Below the pieces are notes generated by a model. The model worked only from the letters and a program-made list of their open reading frames with translations. It made no database searches and was not told the origin of the DNA. Of a stretch of 64,000 bases of DNA, positions 10,425-21,681 are shown in pieces. Source of the stretch: Ectobius pallidus (lineage: Eukaryota; Arthropoda; Insecta; Blattodea; Ectobiidae); NCBI GenBank assembly GCA_964059195.1, contig CAXKWD010000005.1, positions 42,981,825 to 43,045,824 on the forward strand, given 5' to 3'. Both the position numbers and the translations under genes were made by a program. The first letter of the stretch is position 1. Each line of letters opens with the position of its first letter.

Positions 10425-11570
10425 TATTAAGTGCCAGTATGGCACTTTATGAGATTGTGTGTGGGGACGAAAAATGTCTGTCCGTCTGTCTGTCCGTCCG
10501 GGTGTCTGTACGCGCCATAACTCAAATACGCTTTTTCGGATTTTCATGAAACTTGGAAAACACATTTATAATGTCAATGGGAAGAACCCTATTGATATTG
10601 AACCAAATCGGTTCACCGGTACCGGAGTAAAGCCCAATTTAGTGCCTATTTTAATAGATTGTATCGGATTTCCATGGAACTTGGTATACCTATTTATGAC
10701 GTCCATGAGAAGTGCCCTATTGAATTTGAACCTAATCTGTTGACCGGTACCGGAGTAAAACTCAATTTAGTGTCTACTTTAAAGGCGCAATAACTCAAAT
10801 ACGCTTTATCGGATATTTATGAAACTTCGTATACGCATTTATAATGTCCATGGGAAGACGTTTATTGATATTGGACCAAATCGGTTGGCCAGTACCGGAA
10901 TAATGCCCAATTTAGTGTTTTTATGTTAATATATAAGAAGTCGCGATAACTCAAATATGCTTTATTGGATTTTCCTGACATTTTGTATACCCCTTTATAA
11001 TGTACGTGGAAAGACGTCTACTGATATTGGACCAAATCGGTAGACCGGTACCGGAGTAAAACCCGATTTAGTGTATGTTTTAAAGACGCGGTAACTCAAA
11101 TACGCTTTACCGGATTTTTATGAAACTTGGTATACACATTTATAATGTCCATGGGAAGACGTCTATTCATAATGGATAAAATCGGTTGACCTGTTTCGGA
11201 GTAATGCTCAATTTAGTGCCTATTTTATGGTAATATACGTATTCGAAAGAATTTATAAAAAAATGAAAATCAGTTATCTTGACAACATAGCCTATTGCTT
11301 TACTGTGATCTTATAAGGCCTTGGAAATTAAAATACAGGTAGCTTTGACAAAAAACACTATTGATTTACATGCGCTTATCCAACTAGACCGTTAAAAGGA
11401 CCCAGGTGGCCGAGATGGTAGACCTTTCTTCTTTGGTAAGCCCTGCTTAATGAATAAATCTGGAGCTTAACTTGGAAATCAATTAAAAAAAAAACATATT
11501 CTGCATATCATAATTGCAGTCATAACTGATTATACAAAAACATACTGGCACTTTGTTACACCAGTTTACC
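10425..11570 (+). mobile_element. TIR element with internal ~150-bp tandem repeats, copy 1
   Basis: Ends carry AAGTGCCAGTATG and its inverse CATACTGGCACTT. A second, inverted copy lies at 55718-56748 and shares both ends, including GGTAAACTG at the far side. Just inside the left end is a GTCTGTCCGT-rich stretch, then five diverged tandem units. Near 11401 is a GGTGGCCGAGATGG segment that in copy 2 belongs to a longer tRNA-like module. There is no protein-coding frame, so the element is non-autonomous and its superfamily is unknown. Confidence 0.75.
10510..11225 (+). repeat. Five ~150-bp tandem units inside the TIR element
   Basis: Unit landmarks AACTCAAATACGCTTT or its variants begin near 10518, 10793, 10947 and 11093, with a truncated unit near 10655. 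Each unit also carries CATTTATAATGTCCATGG, ACCAAATCGGTT, GGTACCGGAGTAA and CAATTTAGTG. Copy 2 has about three and a half units, so unit number varies between copies. Confidence 0.85.
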
Positions 11571-11626
11571 TGATTTTATTTTCAGTTTTAACCGGTCTTT
11601 TATATTTGGGAAGAATGTCTTGGTGA

Positions 11627-11695
11627 ATGTATGTATGTATGTATGTATGTATGTATGTATGTATGTATGTATGTATGTATGTATGTATGTATGTA
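11627..11695 (+). repeat. (TATG)n microsatellite at the 3' end of LINE A
   Basis: About 17 perfect tetranucleotide units. It directly follows the T-rich 3' terminus of the minus-strand LINE at 11696-12814, so on the LINE strand it is an ACAT/CATA tail. The frames it opens are artefacts. Confidence 0.95.
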
Positions 11696-12813
11696 TTTTT
11701 TTTTGTTCTTTATTTGCTGCATGCTCCATTACTTCTTGTAATATTACATGCATAAGTTACTTTACATACATGTTACAAATTATAATATTAATGGCAGTGT
11801 TGTTATTAACATATGCCTGCCAAGTGTTTAAAATGAATCAAGATCGATACTGTTTATGAATTTAACAAAGAGTGTCTTATGTTTCACAATAAGTTCATTA
11901 TTGCTGATAGGCCACTTCCCTCCCACTTTCATTGTATCTCTTTCCAAAATCTGTCTTTGAGTCTTCAATTTTTCACATCTCCACAGATGGTGGTCCACAT
12001 TTTGAACTTCCTTATTACATACACAATTTGGGTTATCTGTAATTTTGAATCTGTGAAAATATTTTCTAAGCCTTCCGTGCCCTGTTAGAAAAGTTGTTAA
12101 TTTACCTGATAAGTTTAATTTGACTGATAATCTTTGCTTGACGTTAGGGAAAAATGACTTAGTCACCGCACCCTTTTCGGTTGTATCCCACCGTCTTTGC
12201 CATTCCCGGACACTGTCTTCAAACACTTCACCAAGCACTTCTCGGAATTAGGTTGTAGGATTCTTGTAGTTCTTGGTTGTTGGCTGCTTCTTTCGCCAGA
12301 CGATCTGCTTCCTCATTCCCGAATATCCCGATGTGTGCTTTTACCCAGGTGAAATGGATGGTCCAGTTGTTGCTCTCCAAGTTTCTGACTGTATGTCTGA
12401 TTGTTTCTATTAAATGCTGGTGGTTGTTCGGATTAGCCAGTGCATCAAATGTGATCCGACTGTCTGTATGGATGGCAGCGAGTTTCTTATCGTTTGGTAG
12501 ATGGTCTATGTCTGTCAGTCTCACGAGGGCTTTCAGGATGGCAAATTGTTCCGCTTGATTGTTGGAACATTTATCGCTCAGCCTGTATTGCAGGTTTGAT
12601 ATTGGTTTTTCACTTTCCATTATAGCGACTCCGGATCCAACTCCCTTCTCGGTTTTACTCCCGTCTGTGAAAATGTTTATGGTGTAATTTTGACTTGCGA
12701 GTTTCTGTTGTATTTTCATTGTGTCGGCTGGATGATCCCACTGTCTGTAGCTCTTTCTGGTTTCAAGGTTTGGATGCTGTGCGTACCCTCGAGTAATAAT
12801 GAACGTCCTTGCA

Positions 12814-12814
<1 letters not shown>
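11696..12814 (-). mobile_element. LINE A: 5'-truncated R1/Loa-group LINE between TATG arrays
   Basis: The element contains the RNase H domain, the C-terminal zinc knuckle and a 3' UTR ending GTAATGGAGCATGCAGCAAA-type sequence before A-rich DNA and the TATG array. The 5' side ends near 12810, immediately against the second TATG array. Its protein parts are clearly homologous to, but distinct from, those of LINE B, so these are two related families. RNase H plus a C-terminal CCHC motif points to the I/Loa/R1 superfamily. Confidence 0.8.
11828..12790 (-). pseudogene. LINE ORF2 C-terminus: RNase H and CCHC knuckle
   Basis: Frame 12719-12228 is an RNase H domain with catalytic residues in NIFTDGSK (D), NNQAEQFAIL (E), AIHTDSRITF (D) and GNEEADRLAKEAA (D). 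Residues before the ATG (a RQWDHPAD-like stretch) match LINE B, so the true frame extends upstream to the truncation. After IPRSAW the frame shifts, and 12238-11828 continues with EDSVREWQRRWD, TGHGRLRKYFHRFKI and CVCNKEVQNVDHHLWRCEKL, a C-x-C-x8-H-x4-C knuckle. The frameshift near 12240 and the missing EN/RT make it nonfunctional. RNase H would remove the RNA template during retrotransposition. Confidence 0.85.
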
Positions 12815-12844
<30 letters not shown>

Positions 12845-13117
12845 TGTATGTATGTATGTATGTATGTATGTATGTATGTATGTATGTATGTATGTATGTA
12901 TGTATGTATGTATGTATGTATGTATGTATGTATGTATGTATGTATGTATGTATGTATGTATGTTTGTATGTATGTATGTATGTATGTATGTATGTATGTA
13001 TGTATGTATGTATGTATGTATGTATGTATGTATGTATGTATGTATGTATGTATGTATGTATGTATGTATGTATGTATGTATGTATGTATGTATGTATGTA
13101 TGTATGTATGTATGTAT
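12815..13117 (+). repeat. (TATG)n microsatellite, ~75 units
   Basis: An almost pure 303-bp array with one TTTG interruption near 12963. It sits between the 5' truncation of LINE A and the 3' end of LINE B. All six frames read through as low-complexity peptides, which are not genes. Confidence 0.97.
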
Positions 13118-13257
13118 TTTTTTATACATTCACTTTATTTACTACATGTTCCATTACAGGTAATACTACATGTATTTCTTTATCTTTTACAACTGTTTTT
13201 GTTCTATTTTACAATTTTGTTTGTTCATAAACTAACTATGATCAAGATAAAATTTGA

Positions 13258-13643
13258 TTACAATATGGTGCCAAAAGGTAAACTGTTTGCAAATTTATTA
13301 AAGTTCTTGAAGTATATTTTTAGTAAATCTTCTTTTTTGTTGGGCCAGTTTTCAGTCTTTAGTACTGTTGCGATTAATGAGTCTCTTTCTGTTTCGATTA
13401 ATTTGCAGTCATATAATAGGTGGTCTACTGTTTGCAGGTCGTCGTCGCAAGGGCATGTGGGGTTTTCTATAATTTTAAATCTGTGTAGGTAAGCTCTAGT
13501 CTTGCCGTGACCAGTTATCATTGCAGTTACATTAGGGGTTAAATTAATTTTGTATTTTAGTCTCTCTGCTATTGTTGGGATGAAAGTTTTTGTTATCACT
13601 CCTTTGGTTGATTTGTCCCACTCGCTTTGCCAGATGGTAACAC
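13258..13643 (-). pseudogene. LINE B ORF2, C-terminal zinc-knuckle segment
   Basis: The translation has SVTIWQSEWDKSTKG, KTFIPTIAERLKYK, TGHGKTRAYLHRFKI and CPCDDDLQTVDHLLYDCKLI, the same C-terminal knuckle layout as LINE A. It ends at a stop at 13258. The first residues in this frame beyond 13646 come from the Harbinger TIR and are not LINE. It is the last ~130 codons of ORF2, separated from the RNase H part by the transposon. Confidence 0.85.
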
Positions 13644-13819
13644 TAAGGCCCGTATTCAAGAACGCGACTTTGGATCAAAGTCGACTTTAGAAAGAACAAA
13701 GTCGCCATTTTCGTATTCACAGTCGAGACTTTGACGAAAGTAAACTTCGGTTGCGACTTTGCTCCGAAGTCGCCGGCAATCTCGACTTTGACTTTCACTT
13801 CGGCTTCACAACAGTAAAT

Positions 13820-15998
13820 ATGGCTGACATTTTGGGAGTTGTGGAATTCGCCGAGAATATTGATGATATCCAGCAAATTATGGACGCTGCACCTGTTCCT
13901 CGGCGTATTATTAGAGATGCGCAAAACCCCATAGAATTTTATAGGGATAGCGAATTCAAAGCAAGGTATAGGTTTGATAAGCAGACGGTATTGGATATCC
14001 TCACCATGTTTGAAGATGGACTGGTTAATTACAGTCGAAGAGGATTACCTGTTCCGCCGATAATACAACTGCTAATATCGTTACGATATTATGCTACAGG
14101 TAAGGATAAACGGCCAAATTTATATTATTGTGTATTTCATTTTATAGAGGTTATGTTCATGCAAACATTTAAGGTTATGAAATAAATTGACCCTAATAGT
14201 AATTGCTTTCCTCATTGTTTACAGGTAATTTTCAATTAGTATCTGCAGACTTGCGTGGAGTAAGCCAGCCAACTGTGAGTAGGATTGTAAAAAAGATCTC
14301 TGAACTAATTGCTGGGAAAAGGCCACAATTTGTCAAGTTCCCGGATCAAGCTGAGTGTCAGGTGAACACCCAGCGTGTGTATGAGAGGTCCAGGTTCCCG
14401 GGGGTTGTAGGAGCCATCGATGGAACACATGTTCCTATAATGAATCCCGGTGGTGAGAATGCTGAAGTATTCCGTAATCGGAAAAGTATCTTCAGTCTTA
14501 ATTGCCAAGTGAGTAGCCAAATAATGGTATAATGGAACTTTACGTCCCACTCTTCTCCGCTCACCTGCTCAACACCGGTAATAATATTTCACAATAAAAA
14601 AAGAGCCTTGTACCAAACATATTTCACAATTATAAAATAAAAAAACCGTATATGTAATAGAAAAGACCCTTGCACCAGTAGGAGTTGGAGTGAGGGACTT
14701 GCATGGGGCGTAACGTTCCATTTTCCCTTTAACTACTAGCGGTGAATTGAAAATTCTTCTGTTTAAGTTTAGAGAGCTTTAACACATGAGAAATAGCCAC
14801 TTTCATGTAAATATTGTGAAATTTTGTATATATTCTTATGGATGAAATGTACAATAGTGAGCAGGTTCATAGCTGGGAAAGGGGAAGTAGGCAGCGGCAT
14901 GCGCATTGGCTCGGAAGCCTTGCACATGAACCGATGTGCAAGAGTGGGAGGAGTTTCGCTGGTGCACGACCTAAATTCGTCTTCCGCCTAATTTTTAGTC
15001 ATTCAATACTTTATATAACATGTACAGTGTACAAGTTATTTGGGCACATAAGATCTTAAATGCTAAGTATTACCTGTATCTCTACTTATTCTTAAACATT
15101 CAGGAAAATACACACACCTGCTTACGGTGGGTTACATTTCGTTAACCTAGATGTCAAGTAACTCCTAAGAACAAGATGATATTCATCATTCTTCATACGA
15201 AATAACACATCAGCATGTCGTCTATAATCCGTAGTCCATTGTACCATCTGCGGAGTTCAGTTTGCATGTAATTATATTTGTAATATCAGCCATTTAACAT
15301 AGGCCTTCTTTCTTGGTTTTTTTTCCTATTTCTCCTGAAACGAAAACATTTGTGTCAACTGCAAACAGAATAATATCTGGTATTTATTGGAAGATCATTG
15401 ATATGAAGTAAAAAGAATAATTGAAATAAGATATCCTTGTGTTCTTTTTTCTTTGATGTGTATTACCCAGATCATATATCATGCTCATGTTAATTGTATT
15501 TTGTTGTAGGCTGTCGTCAACCACGAAAGGAAGTTTCTTGATTTTGTTACTGGATGGCCTGGTTCCACCCATGATAACAGAATCTTTAACAACAGTAGAA
15601 TCTGTGTGAGATTTGAAAGGGGCCAGGTACGAGGAATCCTTGTTGGTGACAGTGGCTATGCTTGTAGGCCATTCTTGATGACACCCCTCCTCAACCCCAC
15701 AACACCTGCAGAGGAAGCGTACAATGCCTCCCATATCTTGGCCAGGAATGTAGTGGAGAGGACATTCGGATGCTGGAAAAGGAAATTTCAGTGTCTATCA
15801 AGGAAATTAACACTAAAACTACGCAACATTCCAGCTGTTATAGTGGCTACCGTTGTATTACATAATATTGCAGCAGATCGTGGTCTCTTGGAAGAGCCTG
15901 ACGATAGGAATGATGAGAATGGCAATGAGCATCGTGCACCAGCCCAGCCATTAGGTGCAATAGCCAGGAGGAATCTCATTGCGAGATATTTCGAGTAA
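13820..15998 (+). CDS. Harbinger (HARBI1-like) DDE transposase, three exons
   Basis: Inferred exons are 13820-14099, 14225-14508 and 15510-15998, with donors ACAG|GTAAGG and CAA|GTGAGT and acceptors TTTACAG| and TTGTAG|. The joined frame is open for about 350 residues, the usual HARBI1 length. Motifs are YRDSEFKARYRFDKQTV and RGLPVPPIIQLLISLRYYAT at the N-terminus, SQPTVSRIVKKI (helix-turn-helix), GAIDGTHVPI (first D), GWPGSTHDNRIF (second D) and NVVERTFGCWKRKF (catalytic E), then VVLHNIA. All catalytic positions are present. The start is the ATG beginning MADILGVV. It acts with the Myb/SANT-like protein encoded at the other end. Splice sites are by eye and need transcript support. Confidence 0.9.
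15160..15300 (+). repeat. Internal direct repeat of Harbinger, copy 1 (copy 2 at 19458-19610)
   Basis: Both copies share ATTCATCATTCTT, TACGAAATAAC, ATCAGCATGTCGT, ATAATCC and GAGTTCAGTTTGCATGTAAT in the same order and orientation; copy 2 has short insertions. A third diverged piece near 20225-20360 shares ATAATCCATG and ACCATCTGCTGAG. Copy 1 lies in intron 2 of the transposase. This shows internal duplication within the element. Confidence 0.75.
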
Positions 15999-16171
15999 TG
16001 TTAGAAAACATTCAACATTACGACAGCCAGCTATCAGTGAAGGATGCTCAGCCACTAACGTCCTTGCCATACCGAGCTGCTAACCTAAGTTATCACTGGC
16101 ACTACGTCACTGACCTAGAATTTAGTTGTGACTACTTAGTTTAATGCAGAAACTTTCAATGTTATGCCACC

Positions 16172-16583
16172 CTAAAACGGCTCTTTTAAGAGCCAACAGG
16201 GACCTAAAAGGGGAAGTGACGTGACTAACATAACCTCTCCTTCCCAAATCAACCTCTGCCGTCACGTGGCGGGTCCTGAGTAACGCTAAAGAGGCTCTGG
16301 TGATTGTTTTTTGTTGCATTCAATAAAATTACCCTTAATAGGGCAGTATAACACAACTCTTTTACCTTTTCCCCATATTTGGTTTATTTCCAGGTTATTT
16401 AGGCTACTAGTGGCCTTATGCTGTTCGCAAGCAGACTACATTAACCTTTGTGCTGAAGCGAAGGTAGCATATGTTATGAGTGTACACTGGCATTGTTCAC
16501 GAGTTCTCCCTTAATACACAGTTAATTTCATAACTATGTAATGTATTTTATGGTACTGTATTAATATAAACCAGCAATATTCA
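16172..16583 (+). repeat. Left arm of ~410-bp internal inverted repeat
   Basis: From CTAAAACGGCTCTTTTAA onward this matches the reverse complement of 20453-20864 nearly base for base, through CCCTTAATACACAGTTAATT to CAGCAATATTCA. Similarity drops toward the inner end. The arm starts about 170 bp after the transposase stop. A 67-codon frame here is mirrored in the other arm and is probably incidental. Confidence 0.9.
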
Positions 16584-17835
16584 AACTTTCACACATTCTT
16601 GCCCAAAAATATGGGACACAATTATGATACAATTATTCACTTATTTTCAAAAGCATTGTACAATGAATCCATCTTATTTTCATAAATAGTAATAATTTGT
16701 GATAATCTGTTAGGTTTTCTTTAAAAACTCACATTTTTTCAAATATTATTAAAGATGGGTAATTCTCTATATAACAAAGGTAATGTTAGTGTGTCCTTCA
16801 TAGACTGAAAAACTACTAGACCGATTGACGCATGCTTTACTGCAAAATGATCCGTGTTGTCTGGAGAAGATTTAAAACTATTGAAACTAATGTTCACATA
16901 GGACTTTGGCTTGTTGCATTTTACTGGGCCTTGACAAATAAAATATCAGGTGTGATTTGATTTGATTTGATTTGATTTATTAAGTCCATCGGAACATATG
17001 CATGTTATGGGACACGTCAATATAATTACAAATACAAATATAAACTTACAGTTGAAGAAATATGTACAATATGAAAATTTCTTTACAGAGTATAAAATAT
17101 AGATATTAGCAAATTATTGACTTATATTAATTTATAGCCTAAGTACCAGTTTTATAATTCAGATAAGTAAAATTATAAAAAATAAAAATACAAAAAATAA
17201 AAGTACAAATACAAATACAAATACAAAGGGGCTGAGTTATCCTGTTGTTTAATTATTTATATCAATAGGTTATAAATACTGAATGATCTCTTCTAGTAAT
17301 AAAAATTAATAATTAGGAATAGGATAAATACCTGTTAATGTAGTATTCAAATAGTAACTCATAATTACATGACAATGTAACATAATGAAGGTAAATAAAT
17401 AAGTATAAAATTTAGAACAGGAAAAGTAGATGAAGGTTCCTCCAGCCTTAGCGAGCTCACTCCACCTACAAAACCCTAGCAAATGCATCACATAACTTTC
17501 TCTACCATGGACGTGGAGAATGTAATTTTCCCTCTTTGTATTTTCATGTAGAATAGGAGGTTGTATTGTAGGGACAGTATTTACAGTTGTCTCAGCCTGA
17601 GTTTGTGCCAACGATGGGTAGCAAATAGTGCTATACCAGAAGTCTGTGAAAAATTCTATCCACTGATACTGTATTCATCGCTGTAGACTTTGTATTAGTT
17701 GATAAATAGGGATGTTTATTGTAAGCCGTAAGCATGTAAAAAGAGACAAAATAGGATGAAACATTTGTAGTCCTATGTGTGCAGTAAAATATTGTGTCCC
17801 AGATTTTTGGGCAAGAATGTGTGAAAGTTATATTG
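16577..17835. repeat. Short inverted repeats (~43 bp) around a 1.2-kb segment
   Basis: 16577-16620 contains TTTCACACATTCTTGCCCAA and GGGACACA. Its reverse complement recurs at 17793-17835 with one or two differences. These could be TIRs of a nested element or leftovers of the internal inversion; no target duplication was resolved. Confidence 0.6.
16950..17240 (-). pseudogene. LINE 3' end with (AAATC)n tail
   Basis: On the minus strand the sequence ends CGATGGACTTAATAAATCAA and repeats AAATC five times, a typical short-repeat LINE tail. The upstream side (to about 17600) is A/T-rich with no identifiable RT motif. The clade is unknown. Confidence 0.5.
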
Positions 17836-18136
17836 ACTCTATAATTTAATTTTGAATTACATGCATAATACAAAACCCTGCCAATGCCTAGCCTTTTAAG
17901 CTAGTTTAATATAATTTCTAATAGATTGTGTTGGCTTTTATTTTAACCTTTAAGGTTAACAATTTTTAATATTACTTATGTAACAAATTGGTTTGAGTTA
18001 TCTTGCTTGCGAATCATACATTCCCAAATTCCAGGGAATTTATGAATTTTGCGAATTTTTCCTCGAGTTTTACATCACTATTCACAGGGGTTATTTAGTC
18101 CAATGTGTTTGTTTCTAAAAATTTCAAGTAACTCTT

Positions 18137-19453
18137 GGGTCATTCCATGTCAAATCAACACACCCATCATGAAAGCCTGAAAAAAAAAAAAATCATACCA
18201 AAAGAATATGTACGTATGGCTTATTACTCATTCTTTCAGAGCGTAATGAGGTATGGATTGATACTATGGGGAAGTAGTTCCAGAATTGATAAAGTTTTGA
18301 TAATCCAAAAGAAAGCGTTTAGAATATTGACTGGTGCGAAAGTAAGGGAACATTGTAAACCATTATTTGTAGAAATGGAGATTCTAACTGTCATTAATTT
18401 ATATATATGATGTTTTATGTTTAATAAGAGAAAATTTACATATGTACCAAATGAGACAGCAAATTCATAATCATCATACAAGAAGTTCTAACAAAATAGA
18501 CATTCCAGCTCACAGATTACAAAAAACTACGAAATACTACAAACAAATGGGAATAAATATGTAGGCCTACAATAAACTGCCAACCAAAATTAAAAACTTA
18601 GATATTAACATGTTCAAATGTAGATGATATAAATGGCTAGAAAAACATCCTTTCTATAAAGTGAGTGATCTTGATAATGTTACTAAAGATGAGATGTAAT
18701 TTTTAAAGACCTTTTTTCACAATTTCACTATTATTTAATTGTAGTAATGTCTTTTTCATATATCTGTGTTTTTATGTGTATATGTGTGTTTTAGTTGTAG
18801 TTTAGTTTTAGTTGTAATAATCTTTTTTAACGTAGCCGATAGCAAACATGTGTTTGACTAATATGGTGGATTGGAAATAAATAAATAAAAATAAAAAATT
18901 AATGACACCTTTCACAGATGTATTATGTACAGTAAAATTCCTGACACCGACCAGAAGGGATTTATGTGCTATCTTAAAATGGGACTTGGCTAACCAATAA
19001 AGCATTAGACAAGTATTTCTATTGAACAACAAGATGACAAGAATGTCTTATTTCAATTTATTTCTTATAGAATTATTTTATTATGCTTTCCATTCCAGCA
19101 TATAAGTTAATATGCCCTGATTATTTGAAGCAATAATGTTTTAATTTTCTAACTATGAACCCATTCCCATCCCATTTTCAAACTTGGTACATCATTTAAC
19201 ATTGGTATAACCTATTTCCTAGGATTTTTTGAAAATTTTTGAAGATGTACTTTTTTCAAAATTTAAATTTTTTACTTTGAAAAGTGAGAAACAAATTTCA
19301 TAAGAACTATTATGTGTTACATATCATTGGAAAGCTTGTAAAAAATGACGTTTTTCTCTTAATATACATGAGAACTACCTCTCTACAAAATTTCATCAAA
19401 ATCTGAGGTTAAATTCTAATAAAAAATGTTGCTGGTTTGACATGGAATGACCC
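18137..19453. mobile_element. TIR element with GGGTCATTCCATG ends, nested in Harbinger
   Basis: Left end GGGTCATTCCATGTCAAAT and reverse-complemented right end GGGTCATTCCATGTCAAAC are inverted repeats. The same terminal motif borders the 2.4-kb palindromic element at 48393-50807, so they may be one superfamily. A truncated LINE fills 18190-18898. The remaining interior (18900-19430) is noncoding. No clear target duplication. Confidence 0.7.
18190..18898 (+). pseudogene. 5'-truncated CR1-like LINE, C-terminus and 3' tail
   Basis: The frame reads IIPKEYVRMAYYSFFQSVMR, YGLILWGSSSRIDKVLIIQK, KAFRILTGAKVREHCKPLFV and EMEILTVINLYI, the post-RT region common to CR1/Jockey-type LINEs. It then breaks down and ends with an AAATAAATAAATAA-type tail near 18898. 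The left end abuts a poly-A run at 18181. It is dead, with only the C-terminus kept. Confidence 0.8.
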
Positions 19454-19899
19454 TGTTATGAACACGATGTTATTCATCATTCTTTGTGTACCATTATATT
19501 AACCCGTACGAAATAACGTAACTCATCAGCATGTCGTTCATAATCCATAGTCTATTTAGACCATCTGCTGAGTTCAGTTTGCATGTAATTATATTGTAAT
19601 ATTAGCGACATTGTATACTTGGTCCCTATCGGTACTGCCTGCCTGAGTTGGTCAAGGAATTCTTACTTTGATGAAAAATGCAATACCAGTTATACAAGTC
19701 ATTTAACAACATAGGCTTATTACTTGGATTGTTTTTCTATTTCTAATATAAGTATTCCTAACTCAACATATATCGCTGCCACTATGTCATTTACCGGTAC
19801 TAGAACTTAGCTGTTAATAATTTTTTAATACAGAACTCTTACCCTTCCATAAAACAATATTACACAAATAAGTTCAATGTCTGTGTAATAATTTATTAA

Positions 19900-20220
19900 G
19901 GTTCTCTTACTAATACTGATTAATTCATTGTTTTTTCCATCGTATTATCCCATATGCAAGACTTTAACATCTCGTTGAAAGTGTTCAAAGAAAAACTCTA
20001 TAATTATTTACTGCTTAATCCGTTTTATAGTATTACAGAATATCTTGAAGCCAGAATTGTGTTGTAAAATTTTAAATTTATTTTACGCCCCTTTGTATAC
20101 TTTGTAAATATTTTGCAGAACTTATTGTTGTATATACTGTACTTAGTTTTAAGATCCATTGACATTGTCTATTGCTTTAATTGCTTAATGACAATAAAAT
20201 TTCATTTATTTATTTATTTT
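19900..20220 (+). pseudogene. LINE 3' end with TTTA-repeat tail
   Basis: A short stretch resembling a LINE ORF2 C-terminus (MQDFNISLKVFKEKLYNYLL and NPFYSITEYLEA) is followed by a stop, a noncoding 3' UTR, ATGACAATAAAATTTCATTT and (ATTT)n ending near 20220. Probably another CR1/L2-type 3' fragment; the domain evidence is thin. Confidence 0.55.
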
Positions 20221-20452
20221 ATGAAATAGCATCCTTGTGCTTGGCGTGGTGTTTATAATCCATGTAAGTTACTACTTGACCATCTGCTGAGAACAGCTGG
20301 CACGTACTCATGTTTGTAATACGTGTAATATAATATGTGTGTACGTATTGGTGACATTGAACGCTTGGTACGGTCTAACTGAGAAACACGAACAACCAAT
20401 TCTGAAGTATAGCGAAATATATTACAAATGGATTTTGTGCCATTTAACTTAT

Positions 20453-20864
20453 GAATATTGCTGGTTTTATATAAATGCAGTGCCATAAAATTCATTACAA
20501 AGTTATGAAATTAACTGTGTATTAAGGGAGAACTCGTGAACAATGCCAGTGTACACTCATAACATATGCTACCTTCGCTTCAGCACAAAGGTTAATGTAG
20601 TCTGCTTGCGAACAGCATAAGGCCACTAGTAGCCTAAATAACCTGGAAATAAACCAAATATGGGGAAAAGGTAAAAGAGTTGTGTTATACTGCCCTATTA
20701 AGGGTAATTTTATTGAATGCAATAAAAAATAATCACCAGAGCCTCTTTAGCGTTACTCAGGACCCGCCACGTGACGGCAGAGGTTGATTTGGGAAGGAGA
20801 GGTTATGTTAGTCACGTCACTTCCCCTTTTAGGTCCCTGTTGGCCCTTAAAAGAGCCGTTTTAG
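20453..20864 (-). repeat. Right arm of ~410-bp internal inverted repeat
   Basis: Reverse complement of 16172-16583. It ends about 40 bp before the stop of the Myb/SANT-like gene, so each gene of the Harbinger element is followed by one arm. Shared 3' flanking sequence could hold a common polyadenylation region or form double-stranded RNA from read-through transcripts (inference). Confidence 0.9.
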
Positions 20865-20904
20865 AATCCAGAATCGAAAAAAACAATTCTATTGGGAAAG
20901 GAAA

Positions 20905-21681
20905 TCACTCTGCCATTGCCTTCCGGTGCAATGCCCTCATGTTCTCCATAGTGAGGTTGTGCTTTTCCTGCTGCTGCTGCATCCTTGCAGCATGAAACTC
21001 CTTTTCATGCTGCATTTTTAGAGCATGGAGCTCTCGCAGCTGCTCCATTTCAATATCCTTCCGCTGCTCTAAATACTGGGAAGCCAGCTCACGCTGCTTC
21101 TGAACAGTCTTCTTTTTACTGCCGGATGGAGCCACTTCGATGCCTGGTATGTCAGGAGTCACTTCGATGACTGGTATACCGTCCGGAGCCACCTCAATCA
21201 CCGGAATGTCGACCTCCAACATCTCAACATTTTCTGAGCCTCCACTTGCCATCCCTGAGCACTCACCCACATTCTCCGAATCATCAACGAAATAGTCGCA
21301 GTCGAACTGGCTTGAAATCCTGAGGTTCACATGAGGGGCAATTTCCTCAGTGGTTGCCAGCATGTCGTATTCTGTCTTCGGTGGTGGCCCTCCTCCCGTG
21401 GAAATCCTTTCCTTCCTCTCGGCCGTCTTGTGCTGCCTACTCTTAAATTTCAAGTTGAGCCAGGATTTCTTTAACTGGTCTCCAGTTCTTTTTGTGGTGT
21501 TGCCTATAGCAGAAAAGGACTGGCTAATTTCTGCCCATGCCGCCTTCTTCTTCTTCATGCAGATCCCGTCTGTTTTCTTATTCTCCACAACATCCTTATA
21601 TTTCTTAACTAATTCCAACAATACCTCCCTTTCATAATCCGTCATCGGTGGCATCTTGGAGACTTCCATGATTTTATACAA
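20905..21681 (-). CDS. Harbinger-associated Myb/SANT-like DNA-binding protein, 258 aa
   Basis: An open frame with an N-terminal Myb/SANT-like domain, roughly residues 12-85, marked by TDYEREVLLELVKKYKDVVE, NKKTDG, KKKKAAWAEISQSF and RTGDQLKKSWLNLK (conserved tryptophans). A low-complexity middle with repeated IPVIEV segments follows. The C-terminus from about residue 195 is a charged coiled coil (EQRKDIEMEQLRELHALKMQ). In PIF/Harbinger systems such a protein is needed for nuclear import of the transposase and for TIR binding. The likely start is either the first ATG or the nearby MEVSKMPP; they lie in the same frame. It is convergent with the transposase gene. Confidence 0.88.
   Translation of the reverse strand: MYKIMEVSKMPPMTDYEREVLLELVKKYKDVVENKKTDGICMKKKKAAWAEISQSFSAIGNTTKRTGDQLKKSWLNLKFKSRQHKTAERKERISTGGGPPPKTEYDMLATTEEIAPHVNLRISSQFDCDYFVDDSENVGECSGMASGGSENVEMLEVDIPVIEVAPDGIPVIEVTPDIPGIEVAPSGSKKKTVQKQRELASQYLEQRKDIEMEQLRELHALKMQHEKEFHAARMQQQQEKHNLTMENMRALHRKAMAE

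Noticed and set aside
10510..11225. CRISPR-like repeat array
   Set aside because: Units are contiguous ~150-bp diverged tandem repeats with no spacers, in a eukaryotic TIR element.
12690..13492. Several long frames of repeating MYVC or HTYI across the TATG arrays
   Set aside because: A 4-bp repeat is read as a 4-residue period in all frames; these are microsatellite artefacts, not proteins.
16311..16514. 67-codon frame present in both Harbinger inverted arms
   Set aside because: Conservation is explained by near-identical DNA; no evidence of coding selection.
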